A program made the position numbers and the translations under genes. A DNA stretch of 14,938 nt from JAMXLO01 sp964427005 (GTDB lineage Bacteria > Pseudomonadota > Alphaproteobacteria > Acetobacterales > Acetobacteraceae), in NCBI GenBank assembly GCA_964427005.1, contig CAYRTL010000115.1, positions 1 to 14,938 on the forward strand, written 5' to 3'. Of the stretch, positions 5,949 to 13,437 are shown piece by piece (positions within the stretch are counted from its first letter, which is position 1; every line of letters begins with the position of its first letter). The notes below the pieces were generated by a model, which was not told where the DNA came from, did no database searches, and saw only the letters and a program-made list of their open reading frames with translations.

Positions 5949-6920
5949 TCATTTCCGCCTGGCTGCCGCGACCATCGACGCTATCGCGCACGATGCCAGT
6001 CGCGCCATCAGCGTATCGGCGCGGCTGGTCAGGATGATCGGCACCCGCGCACCCAGCACAATGCCAGCCGAGTCAGCGCTCGCCAGGAACGACAGGCTCT
6101 TGGCGAGCATATTGCCCGCCTCGAGGTCGGGGACCACCAGCAGGTTGGCTCGCCCGGCAACCGGCGAAATGATGTGCTTGATCGCCGCCGCCTCGGGACA
6201 GATCGCATTGTCCAGCGCCAGTGGGCCATCCAACAGTGCCCCGGTTATCTGGCCGCGGTCAGCCATCTTGCACAGCGCCGCTGCTTCGATGGTTGACTGA
6301 ACCTTCGGGTTCACCGTCTCCATTGCCGACAGGATTGCAACACGAATTTCTGGAAAGCCGACCGCGTGCGCCAGATCGATGGCGTTTTGCACGATATCGA
6401 CCTTCTCTTCCAACGTCGGGGCGATATTGACGGCAGCATCGGTGATGATCAGCGGATCGAGATGACGTGGTACGTCCATCACGAAGCAATGGCTGATGCG
6501 CCGCTCGGTCCGAATGCCGGTATCCCGTGCAACCACAGCGCCCATCAGTTCGTCGGTGTGCAGGCTGCCCTTCATCAAGGCCTCGGCCTTGAGTTCTCGC
6601 ACCAGGGCTACGGCCTTCGCAGCAGAATCATGGCTGTGAGCTGAATCGACAATCGGCAGCGCCGCGATATTGATATGGTGCTCGGCCGCCACACCGCGAA
6701 TGCGCGCCGATGGGCCGACCAAGATCGGGTCGATCAGATGAAGCTTGCGCGCCTCGACAGCGCCGCCTAGCGACACCTCGTCGCAGGGGTGCACAACGGC
6801 CGTCGTCACCGGTGGCAGCTTCTGCGCCGCATCGATCAGGCGCAGGTACTTGTCGTGCGCCCTGGGACGCACGTGAGGAAGCTGGCTTGCCTGGTTGTCC
6901 ATGCCAACGAACGCTGTCAT
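5949..6920 (-). CDS. pta: Phosphate acetyltransferase (Pta/Ptb family)
   Basis: A 323-residue single-domain phosphate acetyl/butyryl-transferase, which exchanges acetyl-CoA (or a longer acyl-CoA) plus phosphate with acyl phosphate and CoA. Recognisable family segments run in order: VTTAVVHPCDEVSLGGAVEA near the N-terminus, EALMKGSLHTDELMGAVV, RRISHCFVMDVP, LIITDAAVNIAPTLEEKVDI, GALLDGPLALDNAI, LLVVPDLEAGNMLAKSL, and ADSAGIVLGARVPIILTSRADT. It lacks the N-terminal MaoC or DRTGG domains of longer relatives. The start at 6920 is chosen over the open frame's 7022; the ATG at 6902 (MDNQ) is an alternative, and neither has a strong ribosome site. No acetate kinase gene is in the window. An FNR-type box just upstream suggests induction or control by low oxygen. 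Acetyl versus butyryl specificity is not clear. Confidence 0.88.
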   Translation of the reverse strand: MTAFVGMDNQASQLPHVRPRAHDKYLRLIDAAQKLPPVTTAVVHPCDEVSLGGAVEARKLHLIDPILVGPSARIRGVAAEHHINIAALPIVDSAHSHDSAAKAVALVRELKAEALMKGSLHTDELMGAVVARDTGIRTERRISHCFVMDVPRHLDPLIITDAAVNIAPTLEEKVDIVQNAIDLAHAVGFPEIRVAILSAMETVNPKVQSTIEAAALCKMADRGQITGALLDGPLALDNAICPEAAAIKHIISPVAGRANLLVVPDLEAGNMLAKSLSFLASADSAGIVLGARVPIILTSRADTLMARLASCAIASMVAAARRK

Positions 6921-6938
6921 AGGGCGGCCGCCAACGCA

Positions 6939-6952
6939 TTGACGTGGATCAA
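6939..6952. promoter_or_regulatory. FNR/Anr-type oxygen-response box before pta
   Basis: TTGACGTGGATCAA is TTGAC-N4-ATCAA, one base off the TTGAT-N4-ATCAA consensus of FNR, FnrL and Anr. It lies in the 44-base gap between the MFS stop (6965) and the pta start (6920), centred 25 bases before the ATG. If the protein activates from the usual -41.5 position, transcription would start near 6904 and fit a leaderless start at the ATG at 6902; otherwise the site may repress. Confidence 0.6.
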
Positions 6953-6964
6953 TCGCTATGGGTG

Positions 6965-8284
6965 TTAAGCTGGAATGGCTGAGGCCGCGGTAGAAGCCAC
7001 GCGCTCTCGCAGCCCGAACCAAAGCAGCACGGCAGCCGCGGTGCCGACTATCCCGCAGCCAACAAACGCCGCCGTATAGCCCATCGATTCGACCAGCAAC
7101 TCGCTGAACAATCCGCTGGTCGTGGCACCCAGGGACCGCATCGCACCCATGACCCCTTGAGAGAGGTTATAGCGTCCGCTGCCGCGCGTTGCGTCAACCA
7201 GCCAGATAGGAGTGAGGGCAGCAAATAGCCCCGTGCCAAAACCACCGAATACCTGCACAGCCAGTAACCATGTCGGGGAATCCGAAACGATGGTCAGGCC
7301 TGCCTGCACTGGGACAATGGCAAATCCGACTGCAAGCAACAGCCGGTGGCCCAGTGCATCGCCGCGCTTGCCAACAAGAATGGAGCCGATCAGCATACCG
7401 AACTGAGCCGCGATGATCAGAGCGGACGTCATCACGAGCCCCGTGCCCGGCGCCTCTGATCCAAGCTTCTGCCCGACAAGTGTGAGAAGCGGCGCATCGG
7501 CCAGCTCGTAAAGAAAGCTGCAAACGGCAAACACCAGCAACGGACGGCTCCGCAGCAGCTTGATCCAGGATCCCGGTCCCTCCGTATGGCCCTCGCCGGT
7601 TTCCAGGCCGCGTGCTCGCCGGAGATCGACCTTTGGGTAAGGAAGGGTCATCGCCGCGATGGCTGCGAGTACGGCGATGACCGGTACTTCCAGGAACACC
7701 GCGCGCGCGGAAAACATCCATGCGACCAATCCGGACACCGCGGCCGCTGCGATGTTCCCCGCACGGGACCAGGCCGCGTTGCGTCCCATTCGGGCCGTCA
7801 GTGCTTGCCGCATGCAAAGACCGACAGTGAGCGCCGCCACAGCGGGCTCGAACACTCCACTGACCACTTGCATGACGCTGTTGGCCAGGAGCACGGGCCA
7901 AAAGCTCGGTGCAACGGCAAGCACCACCGCGCCGATTGACAGGCCAAGCAAGCCCCACAGCATGGCGGCACGCTTGTGCGTGGTGCGATCCAGCCACGCC
8001 CCGATGGGCGCCTGCGCCAGGAGTCCGAGCCAACCGCCAACCGCGCTCACCAAGCCGGCCTGCGTCGGGGACCAGCCCTGTTCTGCAACCAAAAAGACCA
8101 CCACGTAGGGGCCCAGGCCGCCCCGGACATCGGCAATCAGAAAATTCAGCCAATCGAGCGACGGAGCGTGCAGGTTTTGCGGTGTAAGCCGCTGGCGCAA
8201 CCGCACACCTCGGTCGTGCACAGCCTGGAAGCCGCGATGAAGTCGCGTTACGCCGGGATGCGCCGGCCGATCGATACCTGACAT
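6965..8284 (-). CDS. MFS transporter
   Basis: A 439-residue inner-membrane protein of the major facilitator superfamily with about twelve hydrophobic helices in two halves, separated by a charged central loop around 205-245 (LPYPKVDLRRARGLETGEGH). The loop-2 signature is GAWLDRTTHKR (95-105), like the MFS motif GxLaDrxGrkr. A 45-residue hydrophilic N-terminus comes before the first helix, which is unusual but not rare. ATG at 8284 is preferred over the TTG just before it; no strong ribosome site is seen. The substrate cannot be told; drug efflux and organic-acid transport are both possible. It is upstream of pta on the same strand, so the two may be partly cotranscribed, but the FNR-type box between them suggests pta has its own control. 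Confidence 0.88.
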   Translation of the reverse strand: MSGIDRPAHPGVTRLHRGFQAVHDRGVRLRQRLTPQNLHAPSLDWLNFLIADVRGGLGPYVVVFLVAEQGWSPTQAGLVSAVGGWLGLLAQAPIGAWLDRTTHKRAAMLWGLLGLSIGAVVLAVAPSFWPVLLANSVMQVVSGVFEPAVAALTVGLCMRQALTARMGRNAAWSRAGNIAAAAVSGLVAWMFSARAVFLEVPVIAVLAAIAAMTLPYPKVDLRRARGLETGEGHTEGPGSWIKLLRSRPLLVFAVCSFLYELADAPLLTLVGQKLGSEAPGTGLVMTSALIIAAQFGMLIGSILVGKRGDALGHRLLLAVGFAIVPVQAGLTIVSDSPTWLLAVQVFGGFGTGLFAALTPIWLVDATRGSGRYNLSQGVMGAMRSLGATTSGLFSELLVESMGYTAAFVGCGIVGTAAAVLLWFGLRERVASTAASAIPA

Positions 8285-8317
8285 CAAGGTCAGTTTTGGT
8301 TCCGCATTGGCTTCGGC

Positions 8318-8345
8318 AACATACGATCAGCGAAACTTGAGGCAA
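8318..8345 (-). promoter_or_regulatory. Weak promoter candidate of the MFS gene
   Basis: On the minus strand TTGCCT (8345-8340), a 16-base spacer and TATGTT (8323-8318) could form a sigma-70 promoter, with transcription starting about 25 bases before the ATG at 8284. Next to it, GATCA (8346-8350) and TGATC (8357-8361) form a perfect five-base inverted repeat with a six-base centre, a possible operator. The rest of the 216-base gap up to 8500 shows no gene; a GAGGA (8489-8493) serves the lipoprotein gene. Confidence 0.3.
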
Positions 8346-8500
8346 GATCAGTTTATTGATCACTACCTCGCAGCGGAAACTATCCGATGGCGGAATATGC
8401 AAATGGCGAAATAGGTCACACGGGGTGAATGCTTGAACAACGCGCATTGAATTCGATGTAGGATGGCGATTGCCGCCATGACGCCACCGAGGAACTGCCG

Positions 8501-9091
8501 ATGCACCGCGTTGCCATTTTGCTGATCCCGACCCTCGGTGTGGCACTCAACGCATGTGCGACACCGCCCCCATCGGGACCCTCGGTCATGGCGCTTCCCG
8601 GTCAGGGAAAGAGTTTTGAGGCTTTCCAGCAGGACGACATCGCGTGCCGGCAATATGCGTGGCAGCAAATCGGCGGCACAGCGCCAAGCGCGGCGGCATC
8701 CCAAAGCGCAGTCGGCAGCGCCGTCGCCGGCGCGGCGCTTGGCGCGGCCGCCGGTGCTGCGATTGGTGCGGCAGGCGGCGCTGCCGGCACTGGTGCGGCC
8801 GTCGGTGCCGGAGCTGGCCTGCTGGCAGGTAGCGCCATCGGCGCCAACAATGCCGCCGCTGCGTACGGCAGCGTCCAACAATATTACGATGTCAGCTACA
8901 CCCAGTGCATGGTCGCTCACGGTGACATCGTCCAGCCGCCACCCGGCAGCTATGCCTACCCATACCCGTATGCGGCCTATCCGTACGGTCCTGCCTACTA
9001 TGGAGGCTTTTATCCCTCAGTCGTGTTCGGGTTCGGCGGAGGATGGGGCTGGGGCGGCGGTGGGCGGGGTCATTGGCATCACTGGCGCTGA
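8501..9091 (+). CDS. Glycine-zipper lipoprotein with aromatic-rich tail
   Basis: A 196-residue predicted lipoprotein: a hydrophobic signal peptide followed by ALNAC with Cys19 as the lipidation site (the -2 Asn is less common). Residues 71-118 are a Gly/Ala zipper (AVAGAALGAAAGAAIGAAGG and so on), which forms membrane-spanning or membrane-packing helices. It is followed by the YGSVQQYYDVSYTQCMVAHGD segment (122-142) common to the YMGG/glycine-zipper family, with a Cys at 136 that may pair with Cys49. The last 50 residues are rich in Tyr, Pro, Gly, Trp and His (ending RGHWHHWR). It is probably attached to the outer membrane and may serve in envelope integrity; the specific role is unknown. GAGGA seven bases before the ATG supports the start. 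It is convergent with, and overlaps by 13 bases, the PCuAC gene. Confidence 0.85.
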   Translation: MHRVAILLIPTLGVALNACATPPPSGPSVMALPGQGKSFEAFQQDDIACRQYAWQQIGGTAPSAAASQSAVGSAVAGAALGAAAGAAIGAAGGAAGTGAAVGAGAGLLAGSAIGANNAAAAYGSVQQYYDVSYTQCMVAHGDIVQPPPGSYAYPYPYAAYPYGPAYYGGFYPSVVFGFGGGWGWGGGGRGHWHHWR

Positions 9092-9585
9092 CCGTGCGCT
9101 GGCATGCCAGGCATGGTCATGCCGCCCATCGCATCATGATTCATCGGCATGCCGGCACCGGCCTGTTGCACCGTAACGGTCGCCGTCACCTGACCCGCCT
9201 TGTCGAAGCTCAGCGTGATTGGAAATGTGTCTCCGGGCTTCAGCGACTGCTTTAGTCCCATCAGCATGATATGATACCCGTTGGGCGCGAGGGTAACCGG
9301 CTTGCCTGACTCTACCGGTAGCGCCGGAACCTCCCTCATTTTCGCCACGCCATTTTCAGTGAATGACTCGTGCAACTGCGCGCTTGATGCCACTGGTGAA
9401 GTCGCCGCTGTTAAACGGTCAGGCGCGCCGGTGTCGGTGATTGCCAGGTAAACCACCCCGGTGCGTCCCTGCATGGCGGCACGCGACCACGCATTGTCAA
9501 CATGAATGGCATTCTGCTGGGCCATCGCGAGTGCCGGCATTGCGAATAGCAGGCCTCTGATCAAACGAAGATGCATAAGCCTCAT
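9079..9585 (-). CDS. PCu(A)C periplasmic copper chaperone
   Basis: A 168-residue periplasmic copper(I) chaperone that hands copper to Sco1 and to the CuA centre of cytochrome c oxidase. The copper-binding motif H-x10-M-x21-H-x-M is perfect: His72 (LHESF), Met83, His105 and Met107 (YHIM). A signal peptide ends near MAQ (about residue 22). The last 23 residues are Met/His rich (MPMNHDAMGGMTMPGMPAHG), a second potential copper site like the tail of some homologues. Start at 9585; the ATG at 9576 is about as likely because AAGGA stands eight bases before it, and either gives a good signal peptide. It is 16 bases after sco1, so one operon. The 13-base tail overlap with the lipoprotein gene on the other strand is unusual but does not affect the reading frame. 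Confidence 0.93.
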   Translation of the reverse strand: MRLMHLRLIRGLLFAMPALAMAQQNAIHVDNAWSRAAMQGRTGVVYLAITDTGAPDRLTAATSPVASSAQLHESFTENGVAKMREVPALPVESGKPVTLAPNGYHIMLMGLKQSLKPGDTFPITLSFDKAGQVTATVTVQQAGAGMPMNHDAMGGMTMPGMPAHGQRQ

Positions 9586-9601
9586 CCTTCTCCAGACCCG
9601 T

Positions 9602-10231
9602 TCAGGACATCAGACGAGACAGCTCCGTCGCCATCTCCGCACCCGTGCCATCAGCACGGATTGGTGCGATGAAGCGTCCGTCCGGTCCCATGAGGTACAG
9701 CACCGAGCTGTGGTCCATCGTGTAGTCGTTTGGCCCGGGCCCTGTGCGATGCTCGGCATAATAGACTCGATACTCCTGCGCCACCTTGGCGATCTCTTCC
9801 GGTGTGCCGGTCAAGCCGATAAGGCGAGGAGTGAACGCAGCCGCGTACTGCTTCACCACGGCAGGCGTGTCGCGACGTGGATCGACTGTAATGAATATCG
9901 GCTGCAGGTCCGCCGCCTTGCCCCCAAGCCGATCGAGCGCGTTCGCCACTTCGTTCAGGGTAGTCGGACACACATCCGGACAGAACGTGTAGCCGAAATA
10001 GATCAGCATGTATTTGCCGCGGAAGTCACGATCCGTGACCTGCTTGCCATTGCCATCTTGCAGCGCGAATGGCCCGCCGATGAGCGATGCAGTGCCACCT
10101 TGGCTCAGCCAAAGGAACGCACCGGTGCCGAAAATCAGCACCACGAACACCAGTCCAATGATTACATAAATTACAGGTGAAGGTCGCGCGCCGCCGGGCG
10201 GGGCAGCAGTGGGATCGGGTGACGCATTCAT
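9602..10231 (-). CDS. sco: Sco1/SenC cytochrome oxidase assembly protein
   Basis: A 209-residue membrane-anchored thioredoxin-fold protein that brings copper to, or reduces the cysteines of, the CuA site of cytochrome c oxidase subunit II. One transmembrane helix lies at about 20-42, with the rest in the periplasm. The motif CPDVCP (Cys84, Cys88) is intact and the third ligand His174 sits in MDHSS. The family's FGYTFCPDVCPT and TVDPRRDTP are present. It is followed by the PCuAC gene 16 bases downstream. No copper-sensor operator was recognised in the 87-base divergent gap with the solute-binding protein gene. Confidence 0.93.
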   Translation of the reverse strand: MNASPDPTAAPPGGARPSPVIYVIIGLVFVVLIFGTGAFLWLSQGGTASLIGGPFALQDGNGKQVTDRDFRGKYMLIYFGYTFCPDVCPTTLNEVANALDRLGGKAADLQPIFITVDPRRDTPAVVKQYAAAFTPRLIGLTGTPEEIAKVAQEYRVYYAEHRTGPGPNDYTMDHSSVLYLMGPDGRFIAPIRADGTGAEMATELSRLMS

Positions 10232-10318
10232 GGCGGCGGACCCTAGACCAGTCCTCTTGGGTCAGGTAGCCCTGCGGTCAGGCAAGCCGCGAATGTCAAA
10301 TATGCAGGGAGAGTTTCA

Positions 10319-11890
10319 ATGCGACGCAGGGACCTGATGAAGGGCGCCGCCGCGCTTGCGGCTCTGTCCCGTCCGGCCATTGCGCAGGGCACAGCGAAGA
10401 CGCTGCGTTTCGTGCCCCAGGCAAATCTGGCCAATCCGGATCCGATCTGGACTACCGCCACTGTGGCAATAAATCACGGCTACATGGTCTTCGACACGCT
10501 CTACGGCATCGACGATGCGGTCGAATCACAGCCGCAGATGTGCGCGGGGCATGAAGTCTCTTCCGACGAACTCACCTGGACGTTCGCGCTGCGCGACGGC
10601 TTGTTGTTTCACGACAATGAGAAGGTGCGCGCAGTAGATTGCACCACCTCGCTTACCCGCTGGGCAGCGAAGGATCCGTTCGGCCAGCAGCTCATATCAC
10701 TGACAGACGAAATGAAGCCGTTGGATGACAAGCGGTTCCAGATCAGGCTGAAGAAGCCATTTCGTCAGATGCTGTACGCCCTCGGGGCGCGCAACTGCTT
10801 CATGATGCCCGAGCGCATGGCGAAGACGCCACCGTCCGAGCAGATCAAGGAGTACATCGGCTCCGGGCCTTACCGTTTCCTCGTCGGCGAATGGGTCTCC
10901 GGCGCGCGGGCCGCCTGGCAAAAATTCGACAAATACGTGCCGCGGCAGGAGAAGCCGTCATACTTCGCGGGCGGCAAAGCGGTCCATGTGGATCGCGTCG
11001 AATGGATCGTGCAGCCCGATCCGGCCACATCGGCCGCTGCGCTGCAGACAGGTGAGGTCGATTGGGTGGAACTGCCACTGATCGATCTCGTGCCGATGCT
11101 GAAGATGGCCGATGGTGTGCAGGTCAAGGTATTCGATCCGTTCGGCTGGCTTGGTGTGCTCGCCTTCAACCATTTGTATCCGCCGTTCGACAATCCCAAG
11201 CTGCTGCGTGCGATCCTGCCCGCGGTGGATCAGCGCGCCTATGTGCAGGCCATCGTCGGCGAGCAGACCGACCTCGGGCGTTTCCCGGTGGGCTTCTTCA
11301 CTGATGGATCGCCAATGGCGAACAAGGCAGGACTCGAAGCGCTGTCGGGGCCGCGAGATGTTGCGTTGGCAAAGAAGCTTGTCGCTGACTCCGGTTACAA
11401 GGGCGAGAAGATCCTGCTGATGTCGCCAACCGATCAGCCGGCGCTGGCGCAGATCACGCAGGTGGCACGCAGCCTGTTCCAGGAACTCAGATTGAATGTC
11501 GAGTTCATGGCTATGGATTGGGGTTCGCTCGTGTCGCGGCGAGCGAATTCATCGCCACCTGACAAAGGCGGATGGAACAGCTTCTGCACGCTATGGGGCG
11601 GGCTGACTGTGTCCAATCCCGGCAGTTCCTATCCGCTGCGTGGCAACGGCAAAGGCGGCTGGTTCGGCTGGCCAACTGATCCCGAAATGGAGGCGATGCG
11701 CCAGCAATGGTTCGATGCGCCCGACCTGAAGGCGCAGCAGGCGATTTGCGGACAGATTCAGCGCCGAGCCTTCGAAACCGTGCCATTCGTGCCACTGGGC
11801 CAGGTGTTCCAGCCAACAGCGTTCCGCAAGAACATCAGCGGCATCGTCAAGTGCGCCATCCCGCTGTTCTGGGGTGTGCAGAAGACGTAG
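10319..11890 (+). CDS. Tat-exported solute-binding protein, dipeptide/nickel family
   Basis: A 523-residue substrate-binding protein of the SBP_bac_5 type (dipeptide, oligopeptide or nickel ABC importers), exported folded to the periplasm. The N-terminus RRRDLMKGAAALAAL is a twin-arginine signal, with cleavage probably after AIA (residue 22). SBP_bac_5 features are seen: QPQMCAGHEVSSDELTWTFALRDGLLFHD and EYIGSGPYRFLVGEWVSG, with many Trp. The AGGGAG five to ten bases before the ATG fixes the start. No permease or ATPase genes are adjacent: the next gene is convergent (GST, nine-base gap), so it works as an orphan or with an importer encoded elsewhere. It is divergent from the sco1 operon. Ligand unknown. 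Confidence 0.9.
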   Translation: MRRRDLMKGAAALAALSRPAIAQGTAKTLRFVPQANLANPDPIWTTATVAINHGYMVFDTLYGIDDAVESQPQMCAGHEVSSDELTWTFALRDGLLFHDNEKVRAVDCTTSLTRWAAKDPFGQQLISLTDEMKPLDDKRFQIRLKKPFRQMLYALGARNCFMMPERMAKTPPSEQIKEYIGSGPYRFLVGEWVSGARAAWQKFDKYVPRQEKPSYFAGGKAVHVDRVEWIVQPDPATSAAALQTGEVDWVELPLIDLVPMLKMADGVQVKVFDPFGWLGVLAFNHLYPPFDNPKLLRAILPAVDQRAYVQAIVGEQTDLGRFPVGFFTDGSPMANKAGLEALSGPRDVALAKKLVADSGYKGEKILLMSPTDQPALAQITQVARSLFQELRLNVEFMAMDWGSLVSRRANSSPPDKGGWNSFCTLWGGLTVSNPGSSYPLRGNGKGGWFGWPTDPEMEAMRQQWFDAPDLKAQQAICGQIQRRAFETVPFVPLGQVFQPTAFRKNISGIVKCAIPLFWGVQKT

Positions 11891-11899
11891 GCGGGCGCA

Positions 11900-12562
11900 C
11901 TACTTTGCGTTCTCGTAGTCCGGCAGCAGCCACTCCGCCGGCTCCGCGGCCGCGGCATCGTACCAGGCTTCGACCAGCGGGTGAGCACGAACCGCGTCGC
12001 AATACGCGCGTGTCGCCGGACCAATCTCCGGCTTCCAGGTCAGAAACCGCGTCACCACCGGCGCGTACATCACATCAGCCGCGGTGAATGTGCTGCCAAA
12101 CAGGAACGGCCCGCCGTCGCCGAACCGCGCCCGCGTGTCGGCCCACATCGCTTCGATGCGCGCAATGTCGGCCAGCGCCTCTGACGTGCGGCCAAGCCCG
12201 GAAAAATCGCGGCCGAGATTCATCCACATCGCGCTGCGCAAGCCCGTGAAACCGGCGTGCATTTCCGCGCTGATCGCCCGTGCATGCGCGCGCGCAATCC
12301 TGTCCTCCGGCCACAGCGACGGTGCGATTTCGGCGCAGTACTCGCACACCGCTAGCGACTCCCAAACGCGTGCGCCGCGGTGCTCCAGGTAAGGCACGAG
12401 CCCGTTGGGAGACAGCTTGCTGATCGCATCCGTAGGGCCGGGACGGACGAAGTGAATCAGCACTTCCTCCACGTCCAATCGTGCAAGCCTCACCGCCAAC
12501 CAACCCCGCATCGACCAGGATGAATAGCGCCGATTACCGATATACAGCCGTCCTTCAGGCAT
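11900..12562 (-). CDS. Glutathione S-transferase family protein
   Basis: A 220-residue cytoplasmic GST-like enzyme. The thioredoxin-like N-terminal domain shows RLYIGNRRYSSWSMRGWLAVRL (5-26), where Ser14/Ser15 may be the catalytic residue. LSPNGLVPYLEHRGARVWESLAVCEYC follows (50-76), with the cis-Pro57 and the glutathione-holding E68-S69 pair. The C-terminal domain is all-helical, with FLFGSTFTAADVMYAPVVTRF (153-173), a conserved GST pattern. A strong AGGAGGAGGG ribosome site precedes the ATG, inside a nine-base gap after udh, so the two form an operon. The substrate is not evident. Confidence 0.88.
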   Translation of the reverse strand: MPEGRLYIGNRRYSSWSMRGWLAVRLARLDVEEVLIHFVRPGPTDAISKLSPNGLVPYLEHRGARVWESLAVCEYCAEIAPSLWPEDRIARAHARAISAEMHAGFTGLRSAMWMNLGRDFSGLGRTSEALADIARIEAMWADTRARFGDGGPFLFGSTFTAADVMYAPVVTRFLTWKPEIGPATRAYCDAVRAHPLVEAWYDAAAAEPAEWLLPDYENAK

Positions 12563-12571
12563 TCCCTCCTC

Positions 12572-13402
12572 CTATTCGAACAGCTTCTGCGGTGCCGGTG
12601 TCTCGCGCGAATAACCGATGGAGCAGAACGAGCCGCCCATGTAGCGCTCCTGGACCGGATCGCCGCTCACCTTCCCCGCAAGCTGGCCGGCAAACGAATC
12701 GGCGCTATCGCTTGGCTGCCAACCGATCTTATCGCGAGCATCATCCTTCCACCATGTCATGCGCTGATTGTTGGACGCTCCCCAGACCACGCAGCATCCG
12801 ACTCGCTCGGTCAATACGCAGCGCACCACCAGCCGGGACAGATCTGGATAGGAAAGCCAGGTAGCCAACGCTCTCGCGTCCATCGGTTCGGGAAAGCAAG
12901 AGCCAATGCGTAGGAATACGCTCTCCACGCCGTGCTTGTACCAGTAAAGCCGACCCATCAGTTCGCCATACGCCTTCGACAAGCCATAGAATCCGTCGGG
13001 CAGGAACTGAGTGTCCGCGCCTATAGTCTCCACCCGTTCATGGAAACCGATGGAATGATTGGAGGAGGCGAAGACCACACGCGCGCGCTCGCGACGGGCC
13101 GCCTCATAGATGTGATAGAGCCCGCGGATATTCGGCCCTAGCACCTCCTCGAACGGGCGTTCCACCGACACTCCGCCCAGATGCACGATCGCGCCGCATC
13201 CTTCCGCCAGGCGCAACATCATCACGCCATCGTTCAGATCGGCCCGCGTGAACTCCGCACCTGACGGCACGAGATCAGGGAATGGCACGATATCGGTCAG
13301 CCGCAGCGTCCATCCCTCGGCTGACAGCGATTTCGTCAGCATACGGCCGAGGGCGCCTGATGCGCCGGTCAGCAACACGGGCTTTGCGGGCTTGTCGCTC
13401 AT
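12572..13402 (-). CDS. udh: Uronate dehydrogenase-like SDR oxidoreductase
   Basis: A 276-residue NAD-dependent short-chain dehydrogenase/epimerase. Uronate dehydrogenase (EC 1.1.1.203) oxidises D-galacturonate or D-glucuronate to aldarolactones. The sequence strongly resembles the Agrobacterium-type enzyme, recalled from memory: TGASGALG (12-19) for NAD, AIVHLGGVSVERPFEEVL (71-88), NIRGLYHIYEAAR, VVFASSNHSIGF (109-120) and LPDGFYGLSKAYGEL (134-148). Tyr139 and Lys143 form the YxxxK pair, with a catalytic Ser at about 113-114. The SCFPEP and CVVWGAS regions are also typical. ATG at 13402 has AAGGA at proper distance; the TTG at 13417 would add five residues without need. GST follows in the operon, and the amidase gene starts divergently after 35 bases. 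Other NAD epimerases cannot be fully excluded. Confidence 0.85.
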   Translation of the reverse strand: MSDKPAKPVLLTGASGALGRMLTKSLSAEGWTLRLTDIVPFPDLVPSGAEFTRADLNDGVMMLRLAEGCGAIVHLGGVSVERPFEEVLGPNIRGLYHIYEAARRERARVVFASSNHSIGFHERVETIGADTQFLPDGFYGLSKAYGELMGRLYWYKHGVESVFLRIGSCFPEPMDARALATWLSYPDLSRLVVRCVLTERVGCCVVWGASNNQRMTWWKDDARDKIGWQPSDSADSFAGQLAGKVSGDPVQERYMGGSFCSIGYSRETPAPQKLFE

Positions 13403-13437
13403 TATGCATCCTTCCAACGGAACGGAGAGGCCGCATC

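Noticed and set aside
8439..8464. Possible promoter of the lipoprotein gene (TTGAAC at 8433-8438)
   Set aside because: No hexamer near the -10 consensus at 16-18 bases; spacing to TAGGAT is 20 bases.
7194..8546. 450-codon minus-strand frame overlapping the MFS gene
   Set aside because: The MFS frame has clear helices and the MFS signature; this one is a shifted shadow rich in Arg, Cys, Ser and Gly.
10260..10299. Direct repeat GGTCAGG (16-base period) and TTGACA in the sco1/solute-binding protein gap
   Set aside because: TTGACA on the minus strand (10299-10294) has no acceptable -10 at 16-18 bases, and two seven-base copies are too weak to claim an operator.
13282..13437. Upstream extension of the amidase frame
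   Set aside because: It is antisense to the udh N-terminus; GGAGAGG before the ATG at 13438 and the family start support the shorter form.
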